A stretch of DNA of 64,000 nucleotides from contig NC_031502.1 of assembly GCF_000237925.1 (NCBI RefSeq), forward strand, positions 28,595,266 through 28,659,265. The letters are read 5' to 3'. This document shows, one piece after another, positions 61,601-64,000 of this stretch. Numbering within the stretch: the first letter of the stretch is position 1; the number at the start of each line of letters is the position of its first letter. The notes below the pieces were generated by a model, which ran no database searches, had not been told where the DNA came from, and was given only the letters and a program-made list of their open reading frames with translations. This DNA is from Schistosoma mansoni (lineage: Eukaryota > Platyhelminthes > Trematoda > Strigeidida > Schistosomatidae). The translations under genes and the position numbers were made by a program.

Positions 61601-63003
61601 ATATATGACAGAGTATTTACGATACTATTTACTTTAATATTTTCAATAAAAATTATTTACAAAAAACAAATCATACATGAATAAACCATTACTATAGTCA
61701 ATATTAATTACCATAAAATGATTAGAAACTCATATATTACTGACACAGTTAACTTTCTAAACTTAAATTTGATAATTTACGAGTGATTCCTATTTATCGC
61801 AAAATATTGTTGCTTATAGATAAAAAAGGAAGATCAAATGCCTTAATGAAAAAAAAACACTTCATACTTGCAATATTGTTTATGTGCATGAGATTTATTA
61901 AGGAGATCTTGTTTTAATTATGAATTTTTTGGGCAAGTAAATAGAACAAATTAAATCTTTCAAAATCAGGCGGATATATCTCCTTATCATTTTACTTATA
62001 ATGCAGTTACATAAAATATCAAAGTCAGTCTATTAATTATGTACAATTCCTTAGAGAATAATGAAATTTCATACCAATGTTCCTAATAGTCTGCTTTTCA
62101 AACTTTTATTTGATGCTTTGGAGTCATAAACTATGTAAATGAAATAAATGTCAAAGAACTACGGAAACTAGAGTAATTCAGTGATTGCAATTTACCTTTT
62201 AACTTAACAGAATTAAAAGACTTGTAGTTTATCCATTTTTAATGATTTATGATAATCTAGTTCTCAAGTGGAAACAGACAATCATTCACTCCCTAATCGA
62301 AACGATATGTTTTTGTAGATGAAATCCTATAATAAAAAAGTATGTCTCTGTATATTGATCAAAGTAAGAAGGCATTTCAATTTTTCAAAGACTTCTGATT
62401 GTTTTTTTAATGTAAGTAAATGATAAAGTGATGTAGAAAATACTGAGCAAGTAAATTGATACTCTCTTAAGATTGTAAATAAATATGCATTTACTTTAAA
62501 ATGAAATTTTAGGTTAGTTATAATTACAAAATTGATAAGTGTAGGTTAAAAATATTGAGTATGATTGAAATGTTTCCAGATCCCTGGTGTAAATAAAAGA
62601 CAAACATGGTTTGTCTATCCAGATTTATTCAAAATATCACGAGAATAAAGTGATAAGTAATTAGATGTATGGTGTGAATAATCTTAGTTTCTATGAAAGG
62701 AATTGACATTCGCTCATTGAATATTCCAATAAGAAGTTGTTTGAAAACTCTTTTATTAAAACTAGTAGTTATCAAGTTTTTGATAAATGAGATTTAAATG
62801 AAAAATAGCCTTCTTGATTAATTACCATAAGCATGCTATGATGATATTTTATATCAAATTTAGTTTGGCATTTTACAAAATCAAATATTTGAAACATTAC
62901 CACTTACTTTACTTTGAATAATTTCTGGAGCTAAATATTCAGGAGTACCACACAGTGTGTATGTTCGATATTTCACGTGTTTAACAAAGCCAAAGTCAGC
63001 AAT
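46521..63003 (-). CDS. PKA-C: cAMP-dependent protein kinase catalytic subunit-like gene, 3' half (one exon missing)
   Basis: Three exons encode consecutive or near-consecutive parts of an AGC kinase. The first holds the DFG motif, the activation-loop Thr in [11 protein letters not shown] and the APE motif. The second holds VDWW, LIYEM and PPFFADEP. The last holds the C-terminal tail with KGPGDATNF and a terminal FADF that fits the PDK1-binding FxxF of PKA. The text is closest to PKA catalytic subunits; PRKX (also EIIQSK-like) is the main alternative. All visible junctions are phase 0. The αF-αI exon, about 55 residues between IVIGK and VTAPL in PKA, is not found between 46647 and 52091. The N-lobe exons lie beyond the right edge. 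The enzyme phosphorylates Ser/Thr targets under control of cAMP-binding regulatory subunits. Confidence 0.85.
47155..47815 (+). mobile_element. RTE-like LINE, decayed 3' fragment
   Basis: From about 47195 the text follows the C-terminal part of the [26 protein letters not shown], then FLQLKNIW near 47320, and 'gtggctaggacatacattgtgggaatcacc' equivalents near 47590, ending around 47810. A T-run and a C-run at 47348-47376 replace LINE sequence inside it. It lies in the PKA-C intron, antisense to the gene. Confidence 0.75.
47348..47410. repeat. T-run/C-run low-complexity block inside a LINE fragment
   Basis: Ten T, then 'gaaaaca', then a run of about 14 C and further C-rich sequence, placed where LINE sequence would be expected. 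It could be a real expansion or a local assembly error. Confidence 0.7.
48809..49008. other. assembly gap of 200 N inside the PKA-C gene
   Basis: Exactly 200 N, so the size is a placeholder. It lies between the last and penultimate visible PKA-C exons and is the best place for the missing exon. Confidence 0.99.
49009..51135. other. PKA-C intron, no feature seen
   Basis: No sequence resembling the missing kinase exon was found by eye here on the minus strand. Confidence 0.4.
51143..51528 (+). mobile_element. hammerhead-SINE, full-length simple insertion
   Basis: A 7-bp duplication, tattgct (51136-51142 and 51529-51535), bounds 386 bp. The plan is a leader (51143-51285), a tRNA-like head with GGCTCAGTGG and GGTTCGAATC (about 51300-51375), a hammerhead block (51395-51445) and a tail ending CCTTCTGA. 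This copy defines the length of the unit. Its ribozyme core is broken (CTGAGAA and GAC for GTC), while stems I and II remain paired. Confidence 0.85.
52092..52214 (-). CDS. PKA-C: PKA-C-like exon: GYTKAVDWW to IVIGK
   Basis: 123 nt, acceptor TTTATAG and donor GTAAGT, phase 0 both sides, 41 codons. It contains [20 protein letters not shown] and [14 protein letters not shown]. It joins directly to the DFG exon across a 10.7-kb intron. Confidence 0.92.
53650..53875 (-). mobile_element. Smα-like SINE with hammerhead remnant
   Basis: Minus strand: a leader with 'atcttccc' and 'gactgcaatcgatcagtc', a B-box 'gggttcgattc', then CCGACGA, a tgggac stem, GAAAC, GTC and the Smα-type 'ccaccgctagc'. U4 of the core is C, so cleavage is probably lost. 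Confidence 0.75.
54955..55175 (+). mobile_element. Smα-like SINE, decayed
   Basis: Plus strand: 'gagctgcaattgatcagcc' leader, then 'gtctcaaacagaacgaaac' and 'ttccattggtagccactatc' of the Smα hammerhead region. The first core strand is unrecognisable. Confidence 0.6.
55176..57330. other. PKA-C intron, no feature seen
   Basis: AT-rich; no supported repeat. Confidence 0.4.
57331..57578 (+). mobile_element. hammerhead-SINE, leader missing
   Basis: Starts at 'taagttagacactaacacc', with tRNA-like head, hammerhead block and tail ending 'tctgataa'. The core reads CTGACAA and the GTC site is altered, so the ribozyme is broken. Confidence 0.8.
58475..58644. repeat. inverted repeat, possible relic of an inverted SINE insertion
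   Basis: A perfect 16-bp inverted repeat, atcaccactgtgttaa (58511-58526) and ttaacacagtggtgat (58629-58644). The left arm continues the SINE tail in minus orientation ('atatagttgataccattagtcaattg'). Confidence 0.5.
58653..59066 (+). mobile_element. solo LTR with exact 5-bp target duplication
   Basis: Ends TGTTATATC and GATATGACA, with exact flanking atatc at 58648-58652 and 59067-59071. Homologous to the LTRs at 2395 and 34901 but shorter. It abuts the Penelope-like fragment on its right. Non-coding fossil, moderately diverged from its relatives. Confidence 0.85.
59067..60070 (+). mobile_element. Penelope-like retroelement, GIY-YIG endonuclease fragment and 3' region
   Basis: The frame to 59537 encodes [19 protein letters not shown], then [20 protein letters not shown] with SARVKEHKQ, the GIY-YIG domain that follows the RT in Penelope-like elements, and ends at a stop after WQLIINK. 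This part of the frame is open for about 155 codons, much better kept than the RT remnant at 7540. The upstream RT is absent. Sequence to about 60070 is the 3' region and contains the stem-loop listed below. Cercyon-type Penelope-like elements are known in schistosomes. Confidence 0.8.
60012..60050 (+). other. stem-loop with GAAAC in Penelope-like 3' region
   Basis: gcttgg (60020-60025) pairs with ccaggc (60035-60040), followed at once by GAAAC. This resembles stem II plus one core strand of a hammerhead, but the strand before the stem does not fit CUGANGA. Confidence 0.35.
60071..62907. other. PKA-C intron, no feature seen
   Basis: Long AT-rich intron segment with no exon or repeat that I can support. 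Confidence 0.4.
62908..63003 (-). CDS. PKA-C: PKA-C-like exon: DFG to APE
   Basis: 96 nt, acceptor ATTTTTACAG and donor GTAAGT, phase 0 both sides. It reads [19 protein letters not shown] then [13 protein letters not shown]. The DFG aspartate, the activation-loop threonine and APE are intact; V replaces the A of DFGFAK. Confidence 0.92.
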
Positions 63004-64000
63004 CTGTAAAAATAGAGATGATAAGGAGTGTTCTCGGAAATACATAGCTAACGTACTAAAATATTTATTGTTTACATACGTAAATTATTGAATAGATAGA
63101 AAGCTAACAGTTCTTAAACAAATAATCCAATAAATATTCTTTGTAAAAGAACGACAATCACAGTCAACAGTAGAAGCCTTCATGGAAAATTAAGGCAAAT
63201 TTCTGTTTTCTTTCTTTATGTAAGTAATCTTATCTAAGCTAAAGGAATATCGTTTACCATTAGCTAGAAATAGGAAATTTTTATTTTTGTCAAATATACC
63301 TATTTCTAAACATTTTATTTCATTAGAATACTATTTTTATTATTTAACTCAATACTGTCAAAATAAAGTTCTTACTTATATAAAATCTTAGATTCTAATC
63401 AGTTTGTATGAAAAATACGTATTACGAATTCCAGTTGTTAAACGTATCTCTAGAAAGCACTGTTAGCGTCACTAATTATGGTTTAAATTAGTTCACTCTG
63501 TAAAGAATAATTTCGTCAAATTACGAAACAAGAGTAAAACAATTTTAATATCATCATTCATTTTTAAATACTCATGGAAGAAGTAATGCACTTAATTTAA
63601 TTGTAACCTGTAATTGAGTTTAAAATGGAAATTCTAGTCTCAACTATAATTTATGTCCATATTTTAGCAGCTGTCCCCTACAATAATGTCACCTCATTGT
63701 TTCCCGGCTAAACGTTCGAAACTAGTTGTGGTGAAAGTAACGACAATTTTTAATTAATGCCTATACACACGTGTTCAATCAAAGTGATTTGATTATAATT
63801 GCAAATTAAGTAAATTTTAGACAAACATACAAACATCAACAGCAAATATTTTGTTAAGAGCTTCATCACATTTGAATAGCTGTTATTGAATCGAATCTTG
63901 AAACGAACCATACTACTTTTTACATTCTTGTTAATTAAACCAATAATTCTAGTTAAACTAACGTTTTTGCATAATCCAAGTCTCTCTTTGTAAAATAATC
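63004..64000. other. PKA-C upstream intron, no exon seen
   Basis: The exon holding the kinase HRD region should lie upstream on the minus strand; it is not visible before the window edge. Confidence 0.5.

Overview
This is animal nuclear DNA that looks like a blood fluke (Schistosoma). It is AT-rich, with intron-dominated genes and heavy loads of short elements that pair a tRNA-like head with a hammerhead ribozyme (the Smα type and a related family). It also carries an SR2/RTE-like LINE, a CR1-like LINE, Penelope-like pieces and solo LTRs. No bacterial, organellar or CRISPR features are present. The species cannot be fixed from the sequence alone.

Two host genes, both on the minus strand, can be rebuilt from exons that are mostly too short or fragmented for a simple ORF scan. 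The first spans 34242 down to 11411 and encodes a CFAP100 (CCDC37/MIA1)-like ciliary coiled-coil protein. Ten exons join with matching phases into 1497 nt, or 498 residues plus stop. Its first two introns are about 40 and 29 nt; the later ones reach about 8.7 kb. The second is the 3' half of a cAMP-dependent protein kinase catalytic subunit-like gene. Its exons are 62908-63003, 52092-52214 and 46521-46646, it starts beyond the right edge, and one expected exon of about 165 bp is missing, most likely in the 200-N gap at 48809-49008.

The rest is introns and intergenic DNA filled with repeats. 1-11400 holds an LTR with a nested inverted SINE insertion, two further inverted SINE insertions, a Penelope-like RT remnant, a 3' LINE fragment and Smα pieces. 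The CFAP100 introns hold two antisense LINE copies, 14101-17254 and 26641-29810, whose cores are nearly identical while their ends have diverged. 34901-45300 is an intergenic graveyard: a solo LTR just upstream of CFAP100, a minus-strand CR1-like LINE, a BEL/Pao-like pol remnant and an LTR-like piece. The kinase introns hold SINEs, a LINE fragment, a solo LTR and a Penelope-like GIY-YIG endonuclease fragment.

The most interesting signals are three independent SINE insertions built as inverted composites, each inside a single target-site duplication; a SINE family whose copies carry a recognisable type I hammerhead ribozyme with covarying or mutated cores; and a patchy LINE-LINE homology pattern that points to gene conversion between two copies lying in introns of the same gene.
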